This document shows, in pieces, positions 1-9,708 of a stretch of DNA of 24,113 bases. Source of the stretch: Discostella pseudostelligera (Eukaryota > Bacillariophyta > Thalassiosirophyceae > Thalassiosirales > Thalassiosiraceae); contig JALLBK010000100.1 in NCBI GenBank assembly GCA_036940085.1, positions 1 to 24,113 on the forward strand, given 5' to 3'. A model generated the notes under the pieces. That model searched no databases. It had not been told where the DNA came from and was given only the letters and a program-made list of their open reading frames with translations. The stretch's first letter is position 1, and every line of letters starts with the position of its first letter. The translations under genes and the position numbers were made by a program.

Positions 1-632
1 TGGATAGAGCAAGAAAGAATTTGCAGAAAACAGAGATGATTCTTTCTGAAACAGCACTATCGGGCTATTGCTCGGTCCGAATATAATCCCCGCCTTAAAA
101 TGGAAACCGCTCATCGCACAACGAGATCCTACCACATCGGACCATCTCGTCCTTCCGTCGCACTACATATCGTTGCGACATTCAAAATTACAAATCGACT
201 TACCATCACTCGTCCAAACCGCCTGAAGGTGTTTCTTCCATGTTGGAAAATGAATGTGGAATCCATTTTCCATTCCATTTATTTCCATATTTTCGTGTGG
301 AATTGGAATGGAATATTCCACAGATCTATGTAGGATGAAAAGTACGAAAATTTTCCATATTTTTCTGTGGAATGCGTGGAGTATCGTACTAGATCGTACA
401 CTGTATCGGTAGCTAGTATGAATTCCTATGGAAGCGTCCGCCACATGGAATTCCATTTCCATATTTTCCTGTGGAATGGAGATGGATGAACCTCCAAAGA
501 GTGAGAAAGAGTGTATCTCCTTCCGGCCAAATTACTGCTGTAACACGTGCGGCAAGTGCGAGACTTCACTTCCTGGTACATTTCTACGTAGAATTCGACG
601 TGGGTATTTTGCCAGTATTTTGGTTACTAACC
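1..632. other. Non-coding leader upstream of the PPR gene
   Basis: No convincing gene is visible here. The open frames are short, overlap each other on both strands and have no recognisable protein features. The right half is AT-rich and dominated by GGAAT/ATTCC words arranged as degenerate direct repeats and palindromes (see the entry at 282-478). It probably contains the promoter and 5' leader of the PPR gene, and possibly the flank of a gene to the left. The long frame of the PPR gene opens on a GTG at 471, inside the last repeat copy, so translation there is unlikely. Confidence 0.6.
282..478 (+). repeat. Three degenerate direct repeats with embedded palindromes
   Basis: Three copies of a roughly 22-base unit, TTTCCATATTTT followed after a few bases by TGTGGAAT, lie at about 282-303, 352-374 and 456-478. 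They are on the same strand and 70-104 bases apart. Around them are a 12-base perfect palindrome TGGAATATTCCA at 309-320, another, ATGGAATTCCAT, at 445-456, and an inverted pair TTCCATTCCA (268-277) and TGGAATGGAA (304-313). The cluster sits just before the PPR gene. It could be an array of transcription-factor sites or the remnant of a small repetitive element. Its function is not known. Confidence 0.75.
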
Positions 633-3600
633 ATGAAAGCCGCCGCAGCCGCAGAGATGCTCGGTCGTCCATGCTCAGTAGCGCCGAGGCATCTACCGCA
701 TACTAATTGCCGTAGGCCGAATTACTGCTCCGTGCCATCCCGATTATCAAGCAGAAATTTCAATGACGGCGCCGGTGTCGCTCGCCGATCTCTACCTTGT
801 CCATGGTTGCCAAATCCGCGTCCTTCATCAGCAACCCTGTGGCATTTGAATGCACAACATTGTTGCAATGGTAAATCGTTTTCATTAATCTCGCTTCGAT
901 TATTCTCAACGACACTTCTCGAGAATTGCTGTCGCTGGAGTGGTGATGGAAGTAGCAGTAGTAGTTGCAGCAGCGGTTGCCGACAAGTGATCCAAAATTA
1001 TGATCGTTCGAATGAGAATAAGTACACAGTCTGGAGGAGTTCAAGTTGTAGACTCAGTAATAAAAATGTTTGTGGGTGCCGAAGAAAATATCATGAAAGC
1101 GGAAGGAGTGAGGAAAAATTAAGTAACAGACCGACCGCCAGAAATAGTCCCGACCAGAAGAACCAGCTAAATCATCAACATCTTCAGCGTCGCGAGACTA
1201 ATCATAATCAGTACAATCATAGACCAAGGCAGCATTCCACAAGGCTCGTTAGCGAATCTGCGGCACGACGAACTACTCAACTTTATCTTGATTATCATGA
1301 CAACAACACCCGCTCAAATCTTCCTCCTCTGCCACCATGGAAAGATTCAGTAAGCCTCTTTGGTGCGGAACTGGCATTGGAATACTGGGCCAATCGTAAC
1401 AACACCAACTCTCATAAAAACAACAATGATCACCTAATGAATCAATCAACAGTGCAACTCGAGGAGGATGCAGCTACGGCACACCGTCTTTTTTCGGTAT
1501 TAGAACATATCCACCTTTGCATAGATGATGGCAGGGGCACCGATTTTATATTGACCAATGCCATGTATTCCCATGTCATTGATGCTCTTGCCAAAAGTCC
1601 CAAGTTTGAACATGTCGAACTTGCCGAGTCATACCTTCGAAAGTTTATGGAGTTGTATCTTCTACGCAATATTCAATATAGTCTGGTGTGTCAGCCATCA
1701 GTAATGCAACTATTGGATCAAATCAGGGGGGCTTCACATCATTTGACGACGTCAATGGACGAGGATGGCGAATGCAGATTTACTAATCAAACCAAAATAG
1801 CCCCAATCCGATGGAACAATACCGACAAACATCATTTTCCCAACCAAATTAGAATAACTGGAGTGATGAGGGGATATGCACGACAATCCAACCCCAAAGC
1901 TGCGGAGGCGTTACTAATTCTTATGAGGGACCTTTCGTCGTGTCCGACATTGAATCGACAACAGTGCATGCAAATTTTCCGTCCCAATGCCGTAGGGTAT
2001 GCCACGGTAATTGACGCCTATTCGCGTATGCATGACGGGATGAATGCAGAACGTATCTTACATCTCATGAGTTCGGCATCGAATGTAGTCGCGTACAATG
2101 CTACTATTAGCGCATGGGCACGGTGTACAAAAGCACCTAATGTTCATGTCCGTACCACAATATCCTCAAAATCTGCCCCAAATGAGGCTGCAATATCCTC
2201 AAGTCGACGAGCTGCCAAAAATGCCGAACGGTTGTTACGTGAAATGTGGAATGCTGGACTTGGTGACAGCAACAAAAATGATGAAGAAAGTCACAACAAA
2301 AGTCCCAATGGTAACCCTCTTTTACCGGATGTTGTGACCTATTCCACTGTTATCTCCGCGTATGCTACTTGCTTGGATCAACCATATGGGTTGACCCGTG
2401 CACACGCATTACTCACTGAATTAGAAGGATTGGCCACTCAGGAATTTGAGGAGACGCAATCTGCAACGATGCACGAAGGACGAAATTTATCGACATCAAT
2501 GTATGGCAGAGGACGCAATCCACATGGTTTCCAACCTAACGCATCGGTCTATAATACCATTCTTCAGGCTTATGCCAATGCTGGTGATTCAATATCTGCC
2601 GAGGCCATACTCGAATCAATGATATCATTGCATACATCCTCATTGAAGGATGGCGGCGGTGGACCTTTTCAACATGTTCGTCCAAATACACGAACATTTA
2701 ATGTTGTACTGAACGCCGTGGCGAAAGGAGATGGCATTGATGCAGGAACGAGGGCGAGAAAAATTCTAGTTCGCTTGGAGAGTATGATGGAATCTAAAAG
2801 CGGCAACGATGGACTACGGCCAGATATCATTACCTACAATTCAGTTTTGTCTGCTTGGTCAAAAAGTGCAAGCATTGCTCCCAACAATTCGAAATCGAAA
2901 TCAGAGGTAGAAGATGCGGAGATACGTTTGGTCGGGAAATATGCTGCCTACGAAGCGCTCAAACTATTGGATCAAATCGAGGAGCAATACATGAAATCAT
3001 TCGATCGGAAGCATACCAACAATCGCTCTCATGTTGTTAAACCCGATGTCATCACTTACAATACAACCATATCCGCATTAGCCAATGCTGCTAAACATGG
3101 CGATGATGGAATTACCATTGCAGAGAAAGCGGAGGACGCCCTCAATCGAATGGTCACAATCGGTATTCAACCGGATTCATATAGTTACAACGGCGTGCTT
3201 CTGGCATGGTCGCGCTTATCGGGAGGCATGATGGCTGCAGAACATGCCGAATCAATCCTGCGCTCAATGAAGGAACCTACCATAATTAGTTGGTCGACGG
3301 TAGTGAACGCCTACGCGCATGCAGATGGTGCACACAAGGCAGAGGCACTATTGCGGGAAATGGAAGACAACGTTACTGTAGCGTCATCTTTGTCATCACC
3401 AGATCGAAGCAACCAAGGCACTCGTGCATCGCCAATCGTCCCATCCACTGTATTGTACAACAATGTTTTGCTCTCGTGGGGACGAAGCTCCGATGTGAAT
3501 GCATCAAGGAATGCAGAGTTGCTGTTCAATCGTATGCATGACTTGCCTCACCTTCCTTCTCCAGATGCCATTTCATATCGTCTAGTTCTCACTGCCATGG

Positions 3601-4112
3601 AACATACATTGGATGGTGACAAGGCGGAACGAGCAAAATCTATCCTAAATCGACTGCTTGCATCAAAGGAGGCTCGAACATTGTACATCACCCCCCAGGA
3701 CATACTGAACGCATTCAATAGTGTATTAACAGCTTGTGCCTACACCCCATCCGAGGCGGGAGAACACCATCGAAACAATGCAGCGAGAATCCTCGTCGAG
3801 ACCTTACGAGATTTGAACAATTTTCCATGGCCAGAAGACAGCGAGGGGGGCGGTAGTAGCTGTGGGCCAAACCAAGAGACGTATGCACATTTTATTAAAG
3901 GATGCATTCATCTCTTTGATCCATCATCCGACGAACGAAACGCGCTTCTAGAATTGGCATTACGTGAGTGTTGCAATCGAGGATTGCTTAGTAGGTCGAT
4001 ATGGGATAAATTTTGCATTGCCATTGGACCACGGGCAGCCAGGGAGTTTCTGGGCGAAGCCATTTCCGAATTCGACGAATTTCCAAAAGAATGGTGCAAG
4101 AAAGGTCCATAG
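633..4112 (+). CDS. Organelle-type pentatricopeptide repeat (PPR) protein
   Basis: This is a single-exon gene for a protein of about 1159 aa. PPR proteins bind organellar RNA sequence-specifically and act in its processing, stability or translation. The first 100 or so residues are rich in Arg, Ser and Ala and poor in acidic residues, compatible with a mitochondrial or plastid presequence. A Gln/Asn/Arg/His-rich linker follows. From about residue 405 to the end I count 12-14 PPR-like units with the usual core, for example PDVVTYSTVISAYA, PNASVYNTILQAYANAG, PDIITYNSVLSAW, PDVITYNTTISALA and PDSYSYNGVLLAW. Several are stretched by low-complexity inserts between the two helices. No DYW, E or SMR domain is seen. 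The frame stays open back to 471, but that codon is GTG. ATG 633 (context ACCATGA) is preferred and ATG 486 is an alternative. An AATAAA at 4302-4307 could serve as its poly(A) signal. The RNA target cannot be read from the sequence. Confidence 0.88.
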   Translation: MKAAAAAEMLGRPCSVAPRHLPHTNCRRPNYCSVPSRLSSRNFNDGAGVARRSLPCPWLPNPRPSSATLWHLNAQHCCNGKSFSLISLRLFSTTLLENCCRWSGDGSSSSSCSSGCRQVIQNYDRSNENKYTVWRSSSCRLSNKNVCGCRRKYHESGRSEEKLSNRPTARNSPDQKNQLNHQHLQRRETNHNQYNHRPRQHSTRLVSESAARRTTQLYLDYHDNNTRSNLPPLPPWKDSVSLFGAELALEYWANRNNTNSHKNNNDHLMNQSTVQLEEDAATAHRLFSVLEHIHLCIDDGRGTDFILTNAMYSHVIDALAKSPKFEHVELAESYLRKFMELYLLRNIQYSLVCQPSVMQLLDQIRGASHHLTTSMDEDGECRFTNQTKIAPIRWNNTDKHHFPNQIRITGVMRGYARQSNPKAAEALLILMRDLSSCPTLNRQQCMQIFRPNAVGYATVIDAYSRMHDGMNAERILHLMSSASNVVAYNATISAWARCTKAPNVHVRTTISSKSAPNEAAISSSRRAAKNAERLLREMWNAGLGDSNKNDEESHNKSPNGNPLLPDVVTYSTVISAYATCLDQPYGLTRAHALLTELEGLATQEFEETQSATMHEGRNLSTSMYGRGRNPHGFQPNASVYNTILQAYANAGDSISAEAILESMISLHTSSLKDGGGGPFQHVRPNTRTFNVVLNAVAKGDGIDAGTRARKILVRLESMMESKSGNDGLRPDIITYNSVLSAWSKSASIAPNNSKSKSEVEDAEIRLVGKYAAYEALKLLDQIEEQYMKSFDRKHTNNRSHVVKPDVITYNTTISALANAAKHGDDGITIAEKAEDALNRMVTIGIQPDSYSYNGVLLAWSRLSGGMMAAEHAESILRSMKEPTIISWSTVVNAYAHADGAHKAEALLREMEDNVTVASSLSSPDRSNQGTRASPIVPSTVLYNNVLLSWGRSSDVNASRNAELLFNRMHDLPHLPSPDAISYRLVLTAMEHTLDGDKAERAKSILNRLLASKEARTLYITPQDILNAFNSVLTACAYTPSEAGEHHRNNAARILVETLRDLNNFPWPEDSEGGGSSCGPNQETYAHFIKGCIHLFDPSSDERNALLELALRECCNRGLLSRSIWDKFCIAIGPRAAREFLGEAISEFDEFPKEWCKKGP

Positions 4113-4307
4113 AAGCAGATGGATTCAATTAACGATAGTTTGACCATAAACGTTATGATCGGATGTAGATAGATAGACAGACAATGTTCAGCAAATCCCC
4201 CACCCCCCTCCCCTCCATGTAATGTTTCGTGGCACCTATCACAAGCAACCGCGCTCATTATGTCCTCTCCAGAATTACACGACAATCATATCATGATTTG
4301 GAATAAA

Positions 4308-4886
4308 TTATCCATAAACATCTCCCTTGGCCAAACACCTCTGCACAACCGTAGGCTTCGTCTGCAAAATAGATTCTGGCGTACCAATCGTAATCACCAC
4401 TGCCTCCCTACCATCCTCTAGCACAACACGTGGAATCTCCTTTGGTTCACAATTTTCATCACTGGCAATGCTACTACTACCGCCACGAGTCTTTGAATTA
4501 TCACGTATCAAATCACATATCATGGCAGTGTCCCAATCATTCTGAAATACATGGTTAGGGCCACAGACGAGTACTCCCCCCCCGACTTCGTCCATGAGGT
4601 ACATTCCTGGAATGTCTTTCTTGACACATTTGATGAGATCGAGTAGTGTCGTGGAACCAAGAAGTTCTTCTGTTGCTGCTGCTATTGTGTTGATCTCCGC
4701 CTCGTTAGTATCATTGTCGAAGGTAATGCCATTGTCGTCATTGTCAGAAGAGGCAATGAATTTCTTGGTACTCGACGGCACATTGAAGCGTTTGCCAGAC
4801 CATGAACAAACGATTTGGATGGTCACGCTCGAGTTTTTTAAGGCGTTGACTGGTCTCCATCGACGATCGTGCAATTGACCTGCCAT
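4308..4886 (-). CDS. Unrecognised 192-aa protein
   Basis: I do not recognise this family. The reading frame is intact and ends in LAKGDVYG. The frame extends upstream only to a TTG codon and then an in-frame stop, so ATG 4886 (context ACCATGG) is the likely start. The protein has an N-terminal beta-rich part (VTIQIVCSWSGKRF), an acidic Asp/Asn linker, a central block LLGSTTLLDLIKCVKKDI then PGMYLMDEVGGGVLVCGP, and a C-terminal block PRVVLEDGREAVVITIG. No signal peptide, membrane segment or zinc motif is seen. A tiny upstream reading frame, ATG AAC CTT TGA (4984 down to 4973), may lie in its leader. It is transcribed head-to-head with the amidase-like gene at 5292. Its coding nature is supported by length, Kozak context and a promoter-like upstream region, not by homology. 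Confidence 0.65.
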   Translation of the reverse strand: MAGQLHDRRWRPVNALKNSSVTIQIVCSWSGKRFNVPSSTKKFIASSDNDDNGITFDNDTNEAEINTIAAATEELLGSTTLLDLIKCVKKDIPGMYLMDEVGGGVLVCGPNHVFQNDWDTAMICDLIRDNSKTRGGSSSIASDENCEPKEIPRVVLEDGREAVVITIGTPESILQTKPTVVQRCLAKGDVYG

Positions 4887-5133
4887 GGTGATATATTGTT
4901 GTTGGTTGCTCGTCTCTCCCGCTTTTGCGGATATTGCGTTTGTACTGCTGCTAGTGGATGATGTTGGTGGTGTCAAAGGTTCATGGTTGTGGTTGGCAAG
5001 AAAACAAGCGTGCCTTCGCAGCTGCCCGCCTTATGTACTTCAGGTACGTTTAGCGATATTTCGAATGGCCTCTCTGTGACAAGTATCGCTGAATTCTTGA
5101 TCTTGGTGTAGGAGTACGTCTTGGTAGAGAACG

Positions 5134-5141
5134 TGACGTCA
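5134..5141. promoter_or_regulatory. CRE-like palindrome TGACGTCA, copy 1
   Basis: A perfect TGACGTCA, the canonical bZIP/CREB site. In the diatom Phaeodactylum, TGACGT-type elements are known CO2/cAMP-responsive sites. The second copy starts 53 bases downstream, close to five helical turns, so both would face the same side of the DNA. Confidence 0.65.
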
Positions 5142-5186
5142 CAGGGGGTCAGAAGGTGCTCAGACTCTCTGTCGAGGGAGAGACTG

Positions 5187-5194
5187 TGACGTCA
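5187..5194. promoter_or_regulatory. CRE-like palindrome TGACGTCA, copy 2
   Basis: A second perfect TGACGTCA, 98 bases upstream of the amidase-like start codon. It is followed after three bases by a TCCCGCCAA element (5198-5206). Confidence 0.65.
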
Positions 5195-5197
5195 TTC

Positions 5198-5239
5198 TCC
5201 CGCCAATTCAATCTCTGCCACCTCACAATCTCCCGCCAA
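5198..5239. promoter_or_regulatory. Pair of E2F-like TCCCGCCAA elements
   Basis: TCCCGCCAA occurs at 5198-5206 and again at 5231-5239, the latter followed by AAA. This matches the E2F/DP consensus (TTTGGCGGGA on the other strand). The same element recurs in the other divergent promoters of this window. Confidence 0.6.
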
Positions 5240-5291
5240 AAATATCCCATACGGTCACTGCGAAAAAATAACCATCATTAATACCATCACC

Positions 5292-6538
5292 ATGGCGTCC
5301 AAACTCTTCTCCCACTTGAACAATCATCCACGCATTAAGCTTGCCATCCAACTATCCTTCTCGACCATCCTTATTCCATCAATACCAATTTTGTATTGGT
5401 CTCATAACGCCAAAAAAGAGCGGGAGGAGCGAGAACATGAGGTGGCGACCAAATTGCGGTGAGTTCGCTGATGACATTGTTGTCGATACGTTGAATGTTA
5501 ACCCTCCCTCTACGCTCCCATATGGAGAGATAAACACACATTTGCATGTGCTAATCCTATTTACAATGGGTGAATAGTATGGTTTAACAAAACTCACATC
5601 CCCCCTCCGCCTTTTTCATTGCAGCATACCCTCGGTACAAACCATCGATGATTTAATGGTAGAAAAATGTCAACCAGGAGACGTCCTACTCTTCGATAGA
5701 CGATGTGATTATTGTGCTAGTGGATTTATCGCTGCCATAGCATGTCACGCAGGGAAGGCCATTTTGTGTGAAGAAGATGATGGTACACGGAGTGTTGAAC
5801 GGGGAAAGTATGAACATTGTGGTGAGTGAATGTCAGTTACCAATATCAGGAATATATTGCGACTCGTATAATGACGTTCAGTTCATCAGATCTAACTTCA
5901 AATTGTCTGCATTACTTGCATGATCGCATATCAATGGCTTCTTCATAGGAATTGTCGTTCCAGGTCTATCCACCTCAAAAGGTGCCCAGCATGATCCATC
6001 CAACCTCTGCCTCCTCGAGGCAACATCTGGTTCTGGCATCACCTGTCGTCCACTTCTCACTCGATTAGAAATGTCACGCTCTCGTTCGGTGATATTACTT
6101 CCATTATCCTGTCCCGGCGAACGACGGTATGAGAATGACGATGATGACGAAGGCGTAGGATTGAGTGAACAGACGAAATTTCTCAAAGACCAAACCCACA
6201 GTGAACTCAGTAAATTCCGTGACAAGTGGCTCAATGACTCACAAATACAACAATACGAAAAGCAACATTCCTATCTGTCCATAATGGGTGCAATGCTGTA
6301 TCAAACTGGATTGTACGCCACATTTCCCATACCCATTAGCCCATCGGCATGGCTAGTAGTGTCGGCATTGCAAGAATGTGGTGCAGCGATGAAGCTGAAT
6401 GAAAAGCAGAGTCAGCAGACGAAGGTGGAAGACTTTACGAGAGATGGACGATTCTTTGAGAAGGATACAGTGAGATTGCGGCCGGGATGGAAGTTTTTGG
6501 CTCCAGTAGTGTTGAGAGAGACATCTTCCTATGCATAG
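5292..6538 (+). CDS. Permuted papain-like (NlpC/P60 superfamily) protein, three exons
   Basis: Exons are 5292-5458, 5625-5821 and 5949-6538. The introns have GTGAGT donors and CAG or TAG acceptors, and the splices join in frame to give 317 aa. Residues about 16-37 form one hydrophobic membrane segment, followed by a charged stretch. The rest resembles the circularly permuted papain-fold group (YiiX/DUF830-like): GDVLLFDR near residue 77, the catalytic His in EHCGIVVPG (His120, at the exon 2/3 junction), then LLEATSGSGI with a candidate third polar residue Glu145. The C-terminal helix that normally begins with the catalytic Cys reads SPSAWLVVSALQECG (252-266), placing Ser254 where Cys is expected. 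Active relatives hydrolyse amide or ester bonds in peptides or lipids, and this copy may be inactive. Family assignment is by motif pattern, without a database search. Confidence 0.65.
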
Positions 6539-6569
6539 AGTATTGCAATATTGTAGCCAATTGTTACGA

Positions 6570-6575
6570 AATAAA
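6570..6575 (+). terminator. AATAAA poly(A) signal
   Basis: An AATAAA lies 32 bases after the stop codon of the amidase-like gene, in the 149-base tail-to-tail gap before the HA-domain gene. It is a plausible polyadenylation signal. Confidence 0.5.
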
Positions 6576-6687
6576 GTTGATTTCTTTGAATTGCACTTCC
6601 CTTCTACAATAACCCTGCGGTATGCGCCAATTTTTGCCTCGTGCTGATGTTCGTGTTTCTGCAACTGCTATCACTACGATCATTCAA

Positions 6688-9600
6688 CTAAATGTAAGGT
6701 TGGAACCCCTGCGGAACATGCACCATCTCCTGCATATGATAAAGCTGCTGATGCTGGTCATGCTGCTGCTGCAACTGATGCTGTTGGAGTTGCTGCTGCT
6801 GTTGCATCTCCTCCGCCGCCGTCTGCTCATGGGTACGATGACGCTTATTGCCACGGAATCGATCACTGGCATTGAAACAAAATCCCATTTCCGTAAGTCG
6901 CAAGGCCTTCTCCGCTGTCATTGCAGTCTTTTGACCGGCCTTGAACTTCTTGTAGTGCACTCGTTGGGAGTGGACCCAGGCACCGAGCTGACCTGAGTTT
7001 TGGGGAACGACAGTGTGTCCGAATTCAGCCTTGAATTGTCTGGGAGGAAGAAAGAGAGAGGTGAGAAATACAAACAATAGGAAATGGATGAGATATGTGA
7101 CACATGACCAGCACTCACATCAACTCATCCAACCGTTCATCCCAAGACTTGATTGGTCCATCATTTCGTTGGGGTGTTTTACCACCCTCGAACGTAAAGC
7201 CTACACCCTTCAATGCCGCCTCTCTTTCAGGAGTCATTGAACTTGCTTTACCGAGTGTCCAATTCTTGTAATCACGTCGAACGAGCTTCACGAAGCTCCC
7301 AAGAGTAGGATGGTTCACAGGGACACGACAATGTCCATTCTCGTGACGGAATTGCCACAATGCCGTCATCTGGTCATCCCACGAAGTGTACGACCCACGA
7401 GGACGGAAGACGAAGCCAATGTCGGTCAAACGTTGCATCTTCACGGCATCGAGGGAGGCGCGTTTGCCTGGTTTGCCGTTCACGAGTTTGTTGTACATAC
7501 GGCGTTGAGCGGCTACCCAGTGGGCAAGGTCGGTACCGCTGGTAGTGTTCACGTTGCAATGGCCATGTTCCGCCTGTGTGTATAATTTCACAGTTGAAAT
7601 ACCAGCAGAGGTCTATGAGGCGCAGCTCCGAGACGACCTCAGCTCAATGACAACATATAAATGCACATACCTTGAACTCTCTTAGTTTCATAAACATGGC
7701 ATTCCACTTCTCATCAAAGTTGACACTCGCTTCTGTCCTTCCCATGGCAATAATCTTCTGTGATCCACCACCAGTTCCATTTCCTCCCAACACGAAGGCA
7801 GCAGGTGCACCCCAACTGACACCACCCTCGACGGCAGCACCGCGTTGTCCTCCATTCACACCCAAAGACAACAACTTAACAGCCTGATCATCACTAAGTC
7901 GAGTACCCTTGCCTTGCAAATGACGACATAATACTTCATCTTGACGAGCAATCCATGCCGCGAGGATGGGATCGTCCGAATTTTTGGAGATGCCGTGGAG
8001 AGTGTTGCCATGTTGAACCTTGTATGCGACGGCCTTGGCGTACATGTCCTCCCAGGAGGATGGAAATTCCATCCCGAGTACTTTGAGCATCTGTGAAGAG
8101 GGTATAATTCCATCGTGAAGATGCAGCATGAGATTAGAGACGATCAATAGCCACAAAGAAAGTCAAGAATCACTCAGATTGACAATATCTACTCACATCG
8201 GCCTTCTCCTGTGTCATTCCAACATCATACCCCTGCCTCCATCGACAATACAAATTCTTTTGTCCCTTAACCCACAACCGTAGTGCCACAAGCTCTTCAT
8301 CCGTTTCCTCCTCGGGAATGTCAAGTGAGTTAGTGCGTTCCTTGTATTCTTTTAACTTTTGATAAGTGGCCAGCCATTTTACACGGATTGGTTTGTTAAT
8401 CGGTGTCTTACCACCGGCAACATCAATCATCGCGGCGGCATACGAACCGGAAGTGGCAGCGGCCGCAGCTAAATTCTGACGAAGATTGGATGAGGCCGTC
8501 TTTCGTGGTCGACCTCGTTTCTTCGTTCCACTTCCAGCAGCAGCCGCACCCTCCTCTTCCAACCAAGCACGTTTATCAGAATAGATCCATGTAAACCCCG
8601 CCTCCTTCAATTGATTCACCTTCTCTTCGGTCATGCTATGTTTGCCACCCACGGGATTTTCAAGGTAGGATCGATAGGACGAGCGTTGATATTTGATCCA
8701 TTTGGACAAATCTTCATATTGTGCATAATTCTCATCTTTGGAAGAGGAAGGTACATCGAGGTTGCCATGAGCTGCCTTGTACTGTAATGCCATTTCGTAC
8801 ATGGCCTGCCACTTCTTTGTGATGGGATTGAATGATTTGGATGGCATGGTGAGACGTATGAGACTTCGCATTTTTGTAGATAATTTGAGTTTGGATGATT
8901 TGGATGACTTCTTCTTAGTGGTGGCTGTCGCGACGGATGGTGATGTTGTTGATGATGCTGCTGCTGCGGTAGAAGCCTTGTTTAGATATCGTTCGGCACG
9001 GGAGATATCATCAAATACCTTGTATTCGACATTGTGATGAAATGGAACACTAAGACCATCTGCACCTCCACCTCCACCTGCGTCTGCATCTGCTTCAGAC
9101 ACTTTGCTGGGTGCATTAGCCTTATCCTCACCCAACTTCCCCGCCAACCCCACAGACTGTTGAGAAGATGATGTGGCAAACTCTACAAACTGTTTGACAT
9201 CCTCCCAATGGAGAAAGATTGCCGACCGAATGGTAGCTACTGGCTTGTTGTCACTGACTCCCTCATTGTCATTATCCGTCTTGGCGACGGCATAGCCCAC
9301 TCGAACAGCGTAGTACGTCGGCTTGTTGATATTGTTGGTGTTGCTGTTATCAATCTCAGGAGGAGGCGTCAGGCCATCAAGTGGTGGTAGGGGCGGGAGC
9401 TGTGGTGTTGGCAGGTCCATCATGTCCGTAGTAGTTGTTGCCGTGCCTCCAATGAGTCCATTGTCTTCATCGTCATCCTCCCCATCGCCCAACTCGTCGT
9501 CGTTGTCGCTCAGATCATTCAAGTCTCCGGCAGCAATCATCGTCATGGCCTCCTCCATCTCAATGGCCTCGTCGTCGTCTTCTGCGTTGATGGTTTCCGA

Positions 9601-9708
9601 GACGAGGGCGTCGTCGTCGTCGCCGCCGGCGCCAGAAGCGGAGCCGCTGTTGTTGCTGCTGCTGCTAGCAGCGGTGGTAGCACGGGTGGTGCGGCTGGTG
9701 ATGGCCAT
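6688..9708 (-). CDS. Hybrid-binding domain + AT-hook + six helicase-associated domains
   Basis: Four exons, read leftward: 9708-8197, 8090-7671, 7573-7119 and 7039-6688. Donors are GTGAGT, GTATGT and GTGAGT, the acceptors are consensus, and the joins are in frame, giving 912 aa from ATG 9708. Residues 1-85 are Ser/Thr- and Asp/Glu-rich. Residues about 132-243 resemble the RNase H1 N-terminal hybrid-binding (caulimovirus viroplasmin-like) domain: YYAVRVG, then AIFLHWEDVKQFVEF, then EYKVFDDISRAERYL, with low-complexity inserts. An AT-hook core KKRGRPRK lies at 396-403. Six helicase-associated (HA) domains follow, at roughly 299-374, 444-515, 513-583, 627-700, 710-780 and 790-860. Each has a start like WDERLDELIQFKAEFGH, a central LxxWV..QR..Y and an end like LTEMGFCF. 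The tail is Gln/His-rich. No helicase motor is present. A nucleic-acid-binding, chromatin-related role is likely but unproven. Confidence 0.85.

Larger units (their letters stand above)
4887..5291. promoter_or_regulatory. Divergent promoter, 192-aa protein / amidase-like gene
   Basis: This 405-base region separates two genes that start away from each other. It contains two TGACGTCA palindromes (5134-5141 and 5187-5194), two TCCCGCCAA elements (5198-5206 and 5231-5239) and an imperfect 26-base palindrome at 5161-5186 that abuts the second TGACGTCA. No coding exon is seen in it. Confidence 0.7.

Noticed and set aside
100..462. Short overlapping reading frames on both strands in the left flank
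   Set aside because: They overlap each other, cover the AT-rich repeat cluster and contain no recognisable protein features.
471..632. N-terminal extension of the PPR protein from 471
   Set aside because: The first codon is GTG and lies in a repeat unit. ATG 633 gives a better presequence-like N-terminus, though ATG 486 cannot be excluded.
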